Shown here: in pieces, positions 18,884 through 27,617 of the stretch
Layout of the letters: the number at the start of each line of letters is the position of its first letter
How positions within the stretch are numbered: the stretch's first letter is position 1
NCBI GenBank assembly: GCA_002471345.1
Contig: DKPS01000136.1
Coordinates: forward strand, 1 to 46,300
Reading direction: 5' to 3'
DNA: 46,300 bases
Source: Saprospiraceae bacterium UBA7328
GTDB taxonomy: Bacteria > Bacteroidota > Bacteroidia > Chitinophagales > Saprospiraceae
The notes under the pieces: model-generated
The model's input: only the letters and a program-made list of their open reading frames with translations
Told to the model about the DNA's origin: nothing
Database searches by the model: none
Program-made: the position numbers and the translations under genes

Positions 18884-20779
18884 TTATAGCTTCCAATTCA
18901 CTCCAAACATAAAATTTGAGCCTGGTGTGCTGAATCCATAAACCTCTTGAAAATTGCTATTAGTAAGATTTTTCAAATCCAGAAATGCACTGACTTTATC
19001 ACTAATTTTGTAATCAGCATGCAATGTGAGATACATGTAGCTTTCAAGCTTTACCTCCTCTGAAGCAAACCCATTTGCGGGATTAAAGAACAAGTCCAGA
19101 CGCTCACCAACGCTTTTGAAACTTACATCAACATTTAATTTATCGGTAGCATTATAAAAGGCCTTGACACCAAAATTATTTTTAGGCCTTCGATAAAGTA
19201 CATCTCTCAATGTGGTATTTGAGTTTGACACCTTATAGCTTCCATCCAAATAGGTATAAAGAAGTCTTAAGGTCACCTGACTTCCTAATGAAAATCCAAG
19301 TTCAAGCTCTACCCCTTTATCATTTTGATTGAAAAAATTAGTATAAACAAAATTTTCAAACCCAATCAAGTCATCAACATTTCGAGCAAAAAATGTTAGT
19401 TGAGGATTCAACAAGCCACTTGAATGTGGAGCCTGGAAACCTATTTCATAAGATTGACTTTTTTGTGGATTCAATTCTGGATTTGCTCCAAATGCGCCAT
19501 ACAGTTGAAATAGACTCGGAGCCTTAAATCCTGTAGAATGGTTAGCGAAAACTTTTAAATCATTAGATATCCAGTGTGAAGCTGCTAATGAATAATTAGT
19601 ATTTGATCCAAAAGAAGAATGTTTGTTATATCTCAGTCCTACTTCAACATTAGTCCTTTCTCCTAATGAAATGAGAGATGATGCATATGGGCTAATGATA
19701 GTCACAGATGGATCAGGTATACTTGTAGTTTCATCTAGCATACCATGATATTGATAATTTAAACCAATGATAAATTTTACTGATTTAGTTAAATCTTTGC
19801 TGGCATAAACATCCATATTTTGGAATCTGCCCATAAATGGGAAAGCTCCAAAGTCGGATAGGAAATTTCTATTAGTCGATGTTAAAGTATATTTCAATGC
19901 TCCTTGCCAGTCATCAGATGAATAGTCTATTGAGGCACCTAAGTTGAGCAATTCTGTAAAATAAGTATTCCCTTCAGAGTCAGTGAAAGAATCAGCATCT
20001 GTATCACTTTCATAGTCTGAATACTGGCTAAAGGCATTGATTTTTACTTTATCAGAGAGTTTATATCCTATACCTGCAGAAAACCCCAATCTTTTCATAC
20101 CATCTTTTTCAAAAACAACGGCAGGATCGTTACTTAAGGCCTCACTGATCCCATCAGTTTTATCCCTATTCAAACCTATTCTGAATTCTAAATCACCTGA
20201 TTGACCATTTGCATAAAGATTAGCATTCAGGGTATTAAATGAGCCATAACTCACACCTCCCCCAGCGTGTAAACCTTCTTTTTGAGAGTGACTATTGGTT
20301 ACAATGTTAATAACTCCAGCAATAGCATCGGAACCATAAATAGTGCTCTGACTTCCTTTTAATACTTCTATTCTTTGAATATTGGCAATTGGAATTGATC
20401 TTAAATCTGCTACTCCTCCAATGCCAGATGGATCCAAAATGGGTTGCCCATTTACTAATATTACCGTGAATTCTCCACTTGCTCCTCTTAAGAAGACGCT
20501 TTTATCTTTTCCTGGATTACTGAGAGACCCAACTACGTCAATACCACTTGCATCATTGAGGACCTGAGCCAAATCACTACCTGAATTTCTTCTCAATGCT
20601 TCTGCGGTTATTATATGTACCGGCTTTGAAGCATTACTTGCTTGAATAGGAATTTTTGAATGTGTGACCAAAATGTTCTCGATACTCACGGTATCGGAAT
20701 TCTCTTTGTCCAATCCTTGACCGAAGTGTGTATGAGCTAAAAACAAAAATGGAAGAAGAAGAATCCAAATCTTCATCAT
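18884..20779 (-). CDS. btuB: TonB-dependent receptor, probably vitamin B12 transporter (BtuB-like)
   Basis: A 631-residue outer-membrane receptor. A signal peptide (about 1-20) is followed by a TonB-box-like DTVSIENILVT, a plug domain (about 45-155: IITAEALRRNSGSDLAQVLN, VFLRGASGEFTVILVNGQP, VLKGSQSTIYGSDAIAGVIN) and a 22-strand-type barrel ending NFMFGVNWKL. Size and plug match BtuB rather than the larger SusC-like receptors. Assignment to cobalamin rests mainly on the cobalamin riboswitch in its leader (20915-21070). The start is ATG at 20779 (or the next Met). No BtuF/C/D genes are adjacent, so inner-membrane uptake must be encoded elsewhere. Confidence 0.88.
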   Translation of the reverse strand: MMKIWILLLPFLFLAHTHFGQGLDKENSDTVSIENILVTHSKIPIQASNASKPVHIITAEALRRNSGSDLAQVLNDASGIDVVGSLSNPGKDKSVFLRGASGEFTVILVNGQPILDPSGIGGVADLRSIPIANIQRIEVLKGSQSTIYGSDAIAGVINIVTNSHSQKEGLHAGGGVSYGSFNTLNANLYANGQSGDLEFRIGLNRDKTDGISEALSNDPAVVFEKDGMKRLGFSAGIGYKLSDKVKINAFSQYSDYESDTDADSFTDSEGNTYFTELLNLGASIDYSSDDWQGALKYTLTSTNRNFLSDFGAFPFMGRFQNMDVYASKDLTKSVKFIIGLNYQYHGMLDETTSIPDPSVTIISPYASSLISLGERTNVEVGLRYNKHSSFGSNTNYSLAASHWISNDLKVFANHSTGFKAPSLFQLYGAFGANPELNPQKSQSYEIGFQAPHSSGLLNPQLTFFARNVDDLIGFENFVYTNFFNQNDKGVELELGFSLGSQVTLRLLYTYLDGSYKVSNSNTTLRDVLYRRPKNNFGVKAFYNATDKLNVDVSFKSVGERLDLFFNPANGFASEEVKLESYMYLTLHADYKISDKVSAFLDLKNLTNSNFQEVYGFSTPGSNFMFGVNWKL

Positions 20780-20838
20780 GATGCAATTTTAATGTTAATG
20801 AAAAAGAATGTATTGCATCAAGAGCAAAATATGGCTCC

Positions 20839-20867
20839 AAAAGAAGAGTTAAAGAAGATCTTCTTTT
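20839..20867 (-). other. Overlapping hairpins in the btuB leader, candidate expression platform
   Basis: On the transcript, AAAAGAAGA is followed by two alternative partners, TCTTCTTT immediately and TCTTCTTTT after three more bases. The inner 16 bases (20851-20866) are a perfect palindrome, and an 11-base-loop hairpin can form with the outer copy. The mutually exclusive pairing between aptamer and start codon is suggestive, but the stems are A/T-rich and may be fortuitous. Confidence 0.3.
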
Positions 20868-20886
20868 AAAGCTTTGCAGCTAACAT
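20866..20886 (-). other. Tiny upstream ORF (MLAAKL) with strong GGAGG in the btuB leader
   Basis: ATG at 20886 opens a six-codon frame ending in TAA at 20866-20868, preceded 10 bases upstream by GGAGG (20897-20901 on the plus strand as CCTCC). It starts about 40 bases after the B12 box and its stop abuts the hairpin at 20839-20867. A strong SD is uncommon in this phylum; the leader peptide is a hypothesis. Confidence 0.25.
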
Positions 20887-20914
20887 GTTTACTTTTCCTC
20901 CGAAAGTCTTAATG

Positions 20915-21070
20915 CAATTTTGCTTGGCAGGTCTTCTGACTTATTCCATAACTTTTTCGCCTTCCCATCTCATTACGACAGTGGCATTTCAAAAAAGCAT
21001 ACCGGAAAATTACAGCAGCGGGGACTGTTTCAGATTTTCACTGAATTCCCTTTTAAATCGAGCACATTTG
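20915..21070 (-). promoter_or_regulatory. Cobalamin (B12) riboswitch aptamer
   Basis: Minus-strand leader of the BtuB-like gene. It contains in order a GTGAAAATC-type element (AGTGAAAATCTG, near 21040), the core GTCCCCGCTGCTGTAA (21008-21025), a GCCACTGTCG element (near 20980-20992), and the B12 box GTCAGAAGACCTGCC at 20926-20940. This order is the conserved cobalamin aptamer. Adenosylcobalamin binding would be expected to shut down receptor expression; the mode (translation or termination) is not clear from sequence. Outer boundaries are approximate. Confidence 0.92.
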
Positions 21071-21080
21071 TTCAATACCA

Positions 21081-21115
21081 AAAGCGGATCGAAGATATCA
21101 TCTCCGATCCGCTTT
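21081..21115 (-). terminator. Intrinsic terminator of the M1 peptidase gene
   Basis: Perfect 11-bp stem AAAGCGGATCG / CGATCCGCTTT with a 13-base loop, starting 46 bases after the peptidase stop. On the minus strand it ends in GCTTTT. It separates the peptidase transcript from the downstream riboswitch. Confidence 0.8.
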
Positions 21116-21160
21116 AAATCATAACTTTTATAATGAATCCTTCATAACTCGAAAAGGTAT

Positions 21161-23503
21161 CTATGGCTTATTCACTTTCTTTTTTAAGCGTTTCTTTGCT
21201 TTTTGCATTGGGTTTTTCCCCTCATCAATTTTGTGCTTTTTAAATACTTCAAACCTAGAAGGGAATTCAATCTCTGGCCAAACATTATTGCTCTCATTAA
21301 TATCTGCAGTCTCTTTAAACGGATCGATTATGACTCCAGTTACCACCTTGTTTTTTACAAAAACCTTAGTAAAACTATTTTCATTCTTTCTCCAAATATT
21401 TACAGGAATTCTTTCTATTTCATAGGTTCCATCTTCAAACATCCATTGAATAATGACCGGCATAACCAGTCCTCCTTGATTACTAAAATGCAACTCATAA
21501 TAATTCTTATCACTAAACAGTTTTTTCTTTTCCTTTTTGCTGTAAGTTTCGTCGTGAAATGTATAAGTGACATAAGTCGTAGAATCCTTTGTCTCCCACG
21601 GTTTGTATGTGCTGTAGTAATCATTCAAAGAAGGGTCTTTCTTAACAGCAAACTCTACGCCTTCAGCCTCATTCCTCATCTTAGAGATATGGTTAAATGG
21701 CTCCTGTGCGGTAACAGGCCATTCCCTTTTAGTCTTCTCTGGGTTCTCATCCATTTCAACCTTGAACCAAGCCACACTATCTAATGAAATATCTACTGCA
21801 TCAATGGAATAGAACCATCCTTTCCAAAACCAATCTAGATCTACTGCACTTGCATCTTCCATCGTACGAAAAAAATCATCAGGAGTAGGATGCTTAAATG
21901 CCCAGCGTCTTGAATATTCTTTAAATGCATAATCAAATAGCTCCCTTCCCATAATAGTCTCTCTCAGAATATTTAAGGCAGCAGCTGGTTTGTCATATGC
22001 ATTAGATCCGTAGTTAATTATGTTTTCACTATTAGTCATAATAGGTTCAAGTTGATCTTTAGGGCTGCTCATGTAGCCAGCTATCTGATATGGCACAAAC
22101 CAATGAGGATAATTGCTATCAAATTCTTGCTCAGCAATGAACTGTAAAAAGCTATTTAGTCCTTCATCAAACCATGCCCATTGTCTCTCATCACTATTTA
22201 TGATCATAGGAAAATAGTTGTGACCTACTTCATGAATAATTACGGTGAGTGCTGCAATTTTGGCCCGTTCTGTATACGTACCGTCATCTTCTGCTCTTCC
22301 CGGATTAAAACAGATCATGGGATATTCCATACCATTAGCTGCTTCTACTGAAATCGCAACTGGATATGGATAAGGAATGGTGTATTTTGAATAAGTTTCC
22401 AGAGTATGGGCTACAGTCTTAGTGCTGAATTTATTATAGATTGGATAAGCTTCTTTGGGATAATAGCTCATGCACATTACTTTTTTTCCTTCTTCAGTAA
22501 TATGCGGCATGGCATCCCAAATGAATTTTTTACTTGCAGTCCAAGCAAAATCTCTTACATTCTCCGCTTTATAATGCCATGTGGACATTGTTTTTGAAAT
22601 ATCTTTCTTTTCATTTCTTTTGGCATCATCCAAAGTGACAATCTCAAGTGGCTTATTAGCCTTTTGTGCTTGATTCCATTTTGTCAGTTGTCCGGAGGTT
22701 AGCATCTCATCATAATTTTGGCATTCACCTGTAGCGCCTACCACAAAATCTGATGGTAAAGTCATTTTTACATCGTAATTACCAAAGGTCAAGGCAAACT
22801 CTCCCCTTCCAACAAATTGCTTATTCTGCCATCCCATAAAATCATTGTATACACACAATCTGGGAAACCATTGAACTATTGTATACAAATAGTTACCGTC
22901 CTTTTCAAAAAATTCATACCCGCCACGCCCACTACTTGGGTTATTTATTCTATCTATAAGATTATAATACCAATCAATATGAAATGTGAATTCATCACCA
23001 CTTTTCAATGGAGATGGTAATTCTATTCTCATAGATGTACCATTGATAGTATATTCTAACGGCCTTCCCTTCTCATCAACCACCCTACGAATCTTATGTC
23101 CATATTTTTCTAAATTTCTCCATGGCTCCAAACCTTCAAGGTCTTTTTCACTCATGGCGTCTTTGATAGAACTAGGTTCCATCCTATGTTTTTCACTGGT
23201 AGGAGAATGTTCGTTTTCATCTAACTGGAGCCATAAATATCTTAGGACACTAGGAGATTCATTAAAGTAGGTGATTTTTTCACTGCCCTCTAATCTGTGA
23301 TTTTTCACATCCAGTTTAGCATCTATAACGTAATCAGCTCTTTGTTGCCAGTATTCAGGTCCTGGAGCACCATCTGCTCCTCTATATTGATTAGGGGATC
23401 GGAGCTGTGGGCCTAACTGTTCGAATTTGTTGCCATGATTGGATTGGGCAAATAGATTCAATCCAGAAATAGAAATTAGCGTTATAAGGAAATATCTCAA
23501 CAT
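21161..23503 (-). CDS. M1-family zinc metallopeptidase (aminopeptidase N-like), secreted
   Basis: A 780-residue exported peptidase. A signal peptide (MLRYFLITLISISGLNLFAQ) precedes an N-terminal beta domain and a thermolysin-like catalytic domain with HEVGHNYFP (HExxH) and, 18 residues later, the third ligand Glu in WFDEGLNSFLQF. The exopeptidase-type GxMEN motif appears as NGMEYP, with Tyr in place of Asn, which differs from classical M1 aminopeptidases but occurs in Bacteroidota homologues. I start at ATG 23503 because the signal peptide begins there and a -7 match (23526-23533) lies inside the longer frame starting at 23566. It is monocistronic, followed by a terminator. Confidence 0.9.
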   Translation of the reverse strand: MLRYFLITLISISGLNLFAQSNHGNKFEQLGPQLRSPNQYRGADGAPGPEYWQQRADYVIDAKLDVKNHRLEGSEKITYFNESPSVLRYLWLQLDENEHSPTSEKHRMEPSSIKDAMSEKDLEGLEPWRNLEKYGHKIRRVVDEKGRPLEYTINGTSMRIELPSPLKSGDEFTFHIDWYYNLIDRINNPSSGRGGYEFFEKDGNYLYTIVQWFPRLCVYNDFMGWQNKQFVGRGEFALTFGNYDVKMTLPSDFVVGATGECQNYDEMLTSGQLTKWNQAQKANKPLEIVTLDDAKRNEKKDISKTMSTWHYKAENVRDFAWTASKKFIWDAMPHITEEGKKVMCMSYYPKEAYPIYNKFSTKTVAHTLETYSKYTIPYPYPVAISVEAANGMEYPMICFNPGRAEDDGTYTERAKIAALTVIIHEVGHNYFPMIINSDERQWAWFDEGLNSFLQFIAEQEFDSNYPHWFVPYQIAGYMSSPKDQLEPIMTNSENIINYGSNAYDKPAAALNILRETIMGRELFDYAFKEYSRRWAFKHPTPDDFFRTMEDASAVDLDWFWKGWFYSIDAVDISLDSVAWFKVEMDENPEKTKREWPVTAQEPFNHISKMRNEAEGVEFAVKKDPSLNDYYSTYKPWETKDSTTYVTYTFHDETYSKKEKKKLFSDKNYYELHFSNQGGLVMPVIIQWMFEDGTYEIERIPVNIWRKNENSFTKVFVKNKVVTGVIIDPFKETADINESNNVWPEIEFPSRFEVFKKHKIDEGKNPMQKAKKRLKKKVNKP

Positions 23504-23525
23504 TCTTTCTTGGTTAAAATTCGCA

Positions 23526-23533
23526 CAAAAATA
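23526..23533 (-). promoter_or_regulatory. Candidate -7 element for the M1 peptidase
   Basis: Minus-strand TATTTTTG matches TAnnTTTG, with TTGG (minus strand) about 23 bases further upstream. The distance to ATG 23503 is 22 bases, which supports that start over the upstream one at 23566. Confidence 0.4.
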
Positions 23534-23925
23534 CGATGATATATAATTGTATGCGCCAATGATCATGCTAATTAAATGTTATGATTTGAATAGCATATTT
23601 GGTATAAAAATATATCTTCGACGCTGCATATTAACTGGATGAAGCCAACATCAAAATGTGTGATTTAAAAGTATTCTTAGACTTTATTTTCTCTACTACA
23701 ATTTGTGCTTTCTCTCTCTTACATTGAGTGAAAAACGACAATTAGGTATAAATTCTTACTGTATTATGGCTCAAATACAAAAAAAAGAATTAATAATAAA
23801 GTGCCCTATTGTGATGATGTTAGGAATAAATTCAAGTCTAAAGAATCACATTTTGATAAACTATTCCAGTCTTAATCGAAACAATAGCTGACTATTAAAA
23901 TTTTTAGTAAAAGTCCACCATAACA
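23534..23925. other. Intergenic region, no supported gene
   Basis: About 390 bases between the divergent M1 peptidase and PepSY-type genes. A 62-codon plus-strand frame (23703-23891) has no recognisable domain or signal. No stem-loop or RNA gene was seen. Confidence 0.5.
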
Positions 23926-24441
23926 ATGAAAAATAGCTTATCAAAATTTTCGATGAGAATCATTCACAGGAATTTGGGATTCTTCTTAGCTGGAATCATG
24001 GCAATGTATGCTCTGAGTGGAATTATAATGGTCTATAGAAACAATGACACTTTCAAAAAAAGTGTTGATATCAATACACAAATTGAGAAAAATCTATCTG
24101 CTAAGGCGCTAGGAGAAGCGATAAAAATTAAAGGGTTAAAAGTTACTGGAGAAGAGCAAAATGTCCTTCATTTTAAAGGAGGAAGTTATAATTCTATTAC
24201 TGGAGAAGCTAGTTATATAAAGAAAGAATTGCCATATATTCTTGAAAAAATGACTCATATTCACAAGGCTACGACTAAAGATCCTTTGTATTATCTCAAT
24301 TTGTTTTTTGGAGCTTCTCTTTTATTTTTTGTAATATCTTCATTTTGGATGTTCACACCTGGGAGTGATGTATTTAAGAAAGGAATTTATTTTACATTAG
24401 GAGGAATCATTTTGACTTTAATTATGATTTTTGTTGGTTAA
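23926..24441 (+). CDS. Small PepSY-associated transmembrane-type protein
   Basis: A 171-residue membrane protein. An N-terminal helix with RIIHRNLGFFLAGIMAMYAL (about residues 11-35; the R-x-x-H-x-x-x-G pattern is typical of PepSY-associated TM proteins) is followed by a soluble region of about 85 residues and two C-terminal helices (about 122-142 and 150-170). KMTHIHKATT contains a conserved-looking histidine pair. Proteins of this type often accompany iron or flavin reductase functions, but none is nearby. It ends one base before the stop of the convergent M20 hydrolase. Confidence 0.65.
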   Translation: MKNSLSKFSMRIIHRNLGFFLAGIMAMYALSGIIMVYRNNDTFKKSVDINTQIEKNLSAKALGEAIKIKGLKVTGEEQNVLHFKGGSYNSITGEASYIKKELPYILEKMTHIHKATTKDPLYYLNLFFGASLLFFVISSFWMFTPGSDVFKKGIYFTLGGIILTLIMIFVG

Positions 24442-25599
24442 TTATTCTTTTGAGACTAAACATTCTTTATTCAATACAGTCTCAATTATTCCATTGAACA
24501 TTTGAATCCCAGTTTTTAATAACTCATCTGGAAAATCATAATCTGCATGATGTAAAGCGGGTGTCTTTTCTCCTGCCCCCAAACCAAACATAGCTACTCT
24601 CCGCCCCAAAGAATACCATCCAAAATCTTCACCAAATTTGAATGGGTGTTTTTCGAATTGTGTATTATAATTATTGAAATGTGCCACTTCCTCTATAATA
24701 TCATTCAATTCATCATCATTTTCAGCTGATGGGAAATATTCAAACCAATTTAGATCAAAAGAAAGGCTTCCCTTAGCACATAAGTCTTTGATCAAACTCT
24801 CGATTTTAGATTTCAATTCATTCATATGCGCTACACTCCATGTTCTTATCGTGTAATGTATTTTAGCATTACCAGGAGATATACCATAGTCTTTACTTCC
24901 TAATAAAATATGAATCGGAGTAAGCACAGTATAAACTTTTGACATTGGGTCCGTTACATTTAGCAAATCTAGCCCAGAGATAAATTTTGAAACTGAAAGA
25001 GCAGGGTTCACTCCCTTATCCGGTTCTGCAGCATGGCTTTCTCTGCCTTGTAAATGAATAGAAAAGCTTTGGACCGTTGCTGAGAAGAAGCTCCGAACTA
25101 TAAAAATAGAATGTAATGGAAGACCTGGAATATTGTGTAATGCAAAAATATAATCAGGTTTCAGGTTTTTAAACCTTTGGTCCTCACAGACTCTTAAAGC
25201 CCCTTTACCATTCTCTTCTGAAGGTTGAAACAACAAAGCTATTTTACCATTAGTATAAGTTGTTTTCTTAATTGAAAAAACCAAACCTGCTACCATCGTC
25301 ATGTGACCATCATGACCGCATTTATGCGAAACTCCTACATTTTTGGATTGATAAGTGAATCTGTTTGTTTCATCAATAGGTAAAGCATCCAGTTCGCTTC
25401 TTATCATTACAACAGGACCATCCTCCGAGAAAGAATAAATTGCTATAATTCCATGACCACCTATTCCTTCAATCCACTCATCTGGAGGGTGAATCTTTGT
25501 GATAAAACTTTTAACTCGTAGGGCAGTTTCTTTCTCTCTACCTGATAGCTCCGGATATTGATGAAGTTCTTTTCTAAAAGACTCAAGTATATCATTCAT
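24442..25599 (-). CDS. M20D-family amidohydrolase (N-acyl amino acid hydrolase-like)
   Basis: A 385-residue metal-dependent amidohydrolase related to hippurate/IAA-amino-acid hydrolases. Metal ligands are visible in KCGHDGHMTMVAG (Cys and His residues), LFQPSEENGKGA (catalytic Glu) and a C-terminal PALHHADYDFPDE (His). The lid/dimerisation domain is in the middle (GRESHAAEPDKGVNPAL). The substrate is not predictable. It is the third gene of the mrp-pyrF-M20 operon, 12 bases after pyrF. Confidence 0.88.
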   Translation of the reverse strand: MNDILESFRKELHQYPELSGREKETALRVKSFITKIHPPDEWIEGIGGHGIIAIYSFSEDGPVVMIRSELDALPIDETNRFTYQSKNVGVSHKCGHDGHMTMVAGLVFSIKKTTYTNGKIALLFQPSEENGKGALRVCEDQRFKNLKPDYIFALHNIPGLPLHSIFIVRSFFSATVQSFSIHLQGRESHAAEPDKGVNPALSVSKFISGLDLLNVTDPMSKVYTVLTPIHILLGSKDYGISPGNAKIHYTIRTWSVAHMNELKSKIESLIKDLCAKGSLSFDLNWFEYFPSAENDDELNDIIEEVAHFNNYNTQFEKHPFKFGEDFGWYSLGRRVAMFGLGAGEKTPALHHADYDFPDELLKTGIQMFNGIIETVLNKECLVSKE

Positions 25600-25611
25600 T
25601 GAAATAAAAAA

Positions 25612-26400
25612 TTATCTTTTGGACAATGCCATGGCTTTTTCTCTAGCAGCTTCTGCAAAATCTTTTCCATCTGAGGCATAAAGGATCCCTCGTGAGCTAT
25701 TTATTAGTAACCCTCCATCATTATTTGCTCCGTGTTCAATTACTGATTCTAAGGTCCCTCCTTGCGCTCCAACTCCAGGAACTAATAAAAAGTGATCAGG
25801 AATAATTTGCCTAACATCAGTGAGAAATTCAGATTTTGTAGCTCCAATTACAAACATTGTGTTGTCTATACTTCCATATTCAGCGCATCGTCTCAGGACT
25901 GCTTCGTAAACTTGACTTCCATTTTCTAATTTTTGAAATTGAAAATCTTTAGCGCCTTTATTAGATGTCAGACCTAGAATAATGACCCATTTGTTATTAT
26001 ATGTCAAAAAAGGTTCAACAGAATCACTGCCCATGTAAGGAGCGATAGTTACAGAATCAAAATCAAAGGTTTCAAAAAATGTCTTAGCATACATCCTTGA
26101 AGTATTTCCAATGTCTCCTCTTTTAGCATCTGCTATTGTAAAACAATGGTCTGGTATAAATTCCAAAGTCTTATCCAATGCCTTCCATCCATCGATCCCC
26201 ATTGATTCATAAAAGGCAATATTGGGTTTATATGCGACTGCTAAATCCGAAGTAGCCTGGATAATTTCTTTATTAAAATCAACCATTCCTCTCCAGTTCT
26301 TTTCAAAAACATTTGGAATTCGATTGATATCTGTATCTAATCCTATACAGAGATAGGAATCCTTTTTTTCAATTTGTCTTTTGAGTTCTTTTCGGTTCAT
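25612..26400 (-). CDS. pyrF: Orotidine 5'-phosphate decarboxylase
   Basis: Last step of de novo UMP synthesis: decarboxylation of OMP. The 262-residue protein is of the longer type 2 class. It shows CIGLDTDINRIP at the N-terminus, the catalytic Asp/Lys array TIADAKRGDIGNTS, and the phosphate-binding end VPGVGAQGGTLE followed by INSSRGILYAS. Its ATG overlaps the mrp stop by four bases, and the M20 gene follows after 12 bases, so the three are likely co-transcribed. Confidence 0.95.
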   Translation of the reverse strand: MNRKELKRQIEKKDSYLCIGLDTDINRIPNVFEKNWRGMVDFNKEIIQATSDLAVAYKPNIAFYESMGIDGWKALDKTLEFIPDHCFTIADAKRGDIGNTSRMYAKTFFETFDFDSVTIAPYMGSDSVEPFLTYNNKWVIILGLTSNKGAKDFQFQKLENGSQVYEAVLRRCAEYGSIDNTMFVIGATKSEFLTDVRQIIPDHFLLVPGVGAQGGTLESVIEHGANNDGGLLINSSRGILYASDGKDFAEAAREKAMALSKR

Positions 26401-27491
26401 GTTTTAAGTTGCACTTGCTTGGTTGGTGCCATATTTTGATTTCTCTTAGACACTTCTTGAGCTAGTTTCTGAGCCATTTCCATAAAAGTAGTGTACAATG
26501 GATGTTCTTTGTCATAGGCGGCTGGAATTCCACTATCGCCACTCTCTCTTAATCCTTGAACTAGAGGCACTTGGGCTATTAAACAACTTCTGGACTTATC
26601 CACCAATTTTTGGCCACCTCCTTTTCCAAAAATAAAATATTGGCTATCAGGCAGTTCTGCTGGTGTAAACCAACTCATATTTTCTACAACCCCTATGATT
26701 GGAATTTTAATATTATCCATCATAAACATATTCATAGCCTTCACAGCATCAGCGATTGCCACATCCTGAGGAGTTGTCACAATTAACCCTCCAGTCACAG
26801 GTACAGTCTGCACTAAGGTCAACTGAATATCTCCTGTTCCGGGAGGTAAGTCCACCACTAAATAATCCAATTCTGGCCATATCGTTTCTGTTATGAATTG
26901 CTTGATCACACCACTGAGTCTGGGTCCTCTCAATATCACTGCTTGTTCTTCATCTACAATAAACCCAATACTCATAGTATGAATTCCATACTTTTCTATT
27001 GGAATCAGCTTGTCCTTTCCATACACCTTTTTCACACCGGGTCGTTGTCCCTTGAGGCCTAACATTGTAGGAATAGACGGGCCATAAAGGTCGGCATCAA
27101 TAAGGCCTACTCTATACCCCATTTGAGATAATGCTATTGCAGTATTGACCGAAATCGTTGATTTCCCAACTCCACCTTTTCCTGAGGCAACGGCAATGAT
27201 ATTTTTTATCTGGGGAAGAGAGCCGCCTAAATCTTTTAATTCTTGATTACTTACTCTATTCATATGAATATGAATCTCTGCATCAGGATATTCGTTTTTA
27301 AGCTTGGCGTAAATATTCGAATTGAGCTGAGCTTTTGTCTTTTCATCCATGGTATTAGCCATAAGGGTAAAAAGGATATTATTTCCTTCTACTCTAAGAT
27401 TTGAAATACGACGTCCGGTAACGATATCTTTCCCTGTGCTAGGATCTGGTATTTCTCTTAAAAGATCTACTACTTTGTTGTTATCTATCAT
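26397..27491 (-). CDS. mrp: Mrp/NBP35-family P-loop ATPase (iron-sulfur carrier type)
   Basis: A 364-residue protein: N-terminal MIP18/DUF59 domain (about 3-80) and a deviant Walker A ATPase starting at residue 97 with IIAVASGKGGVGKSTISVN, then DADLYGPSIPTMLG and DLPPGTGDIQLT. Family members carry or assemble Fe-S clusters. The CxxC usually found after VENMS in proteobacterial Mrp is missing here (the region reads VENMSWFTPAELPDSQYF), so cluster binding by that motif is not possible; the same absence is, to my knowledge, common in Bacteroidota. It is first in the operon, overlapping pyrF by four bases. Confidence 0.93.
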   Translation of the reverse strand: MIDNNKVVDLLREIPDPSTGKDIVTGRRISNLRVEGNNILFTLMANTMDEKTKAQLNSNIYAKLKNEYPDAEIHIHMNRVSNQELKDLGGSLPQIKNIIAVASGKGGVGKSTISVNTAIALSQMGYRVGLIDADLYGPSIPTMLGLKGQRPGVKKVYGKDKLIPIEKYGIHTMSIGFIVDEEQAVILRGPRLSGVIKQFITETIWPELDYLVVDLPPGTGDIQLTLVQTVPVTGGLIVTTPQDVAIADAVKAMNMFMMDNIKIPIIGVVENMSWFTPAELPDSQYFIFGKGGGQKLVDKSRSCLIAQVPLVQGLRESGDSGIPAAYDKEHPLYTTFMEMAQKLAQEVSKRNQNMAPTKQVQLKT

Positions 27492-27617
27492 ACTGAAATG
27501 GTAACAGTGCCGATTAAATTATAGTTCAGCAGGTCAAAGATCAATTATTTATTTTATACCAAATTATATCCTATTCAGAATTTTTAAATTTATTAATAGG
27601 ATTCATACCCATAAAGA

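Noticed and set aside
20885..21124. Plus-strand frames over the region upstream of the BtuB-like gene
   Set aside because: They lie over the cobalamin riboswitch and the peptidase terminator read in the opposite direction.
21203..21784. 193-codon plus-strand frame opposite the M1 peptidase
   Set aside because: Fully antisense to a well-supported gene; its sequence looks like a hydrophobic translation of the peptidase complement.
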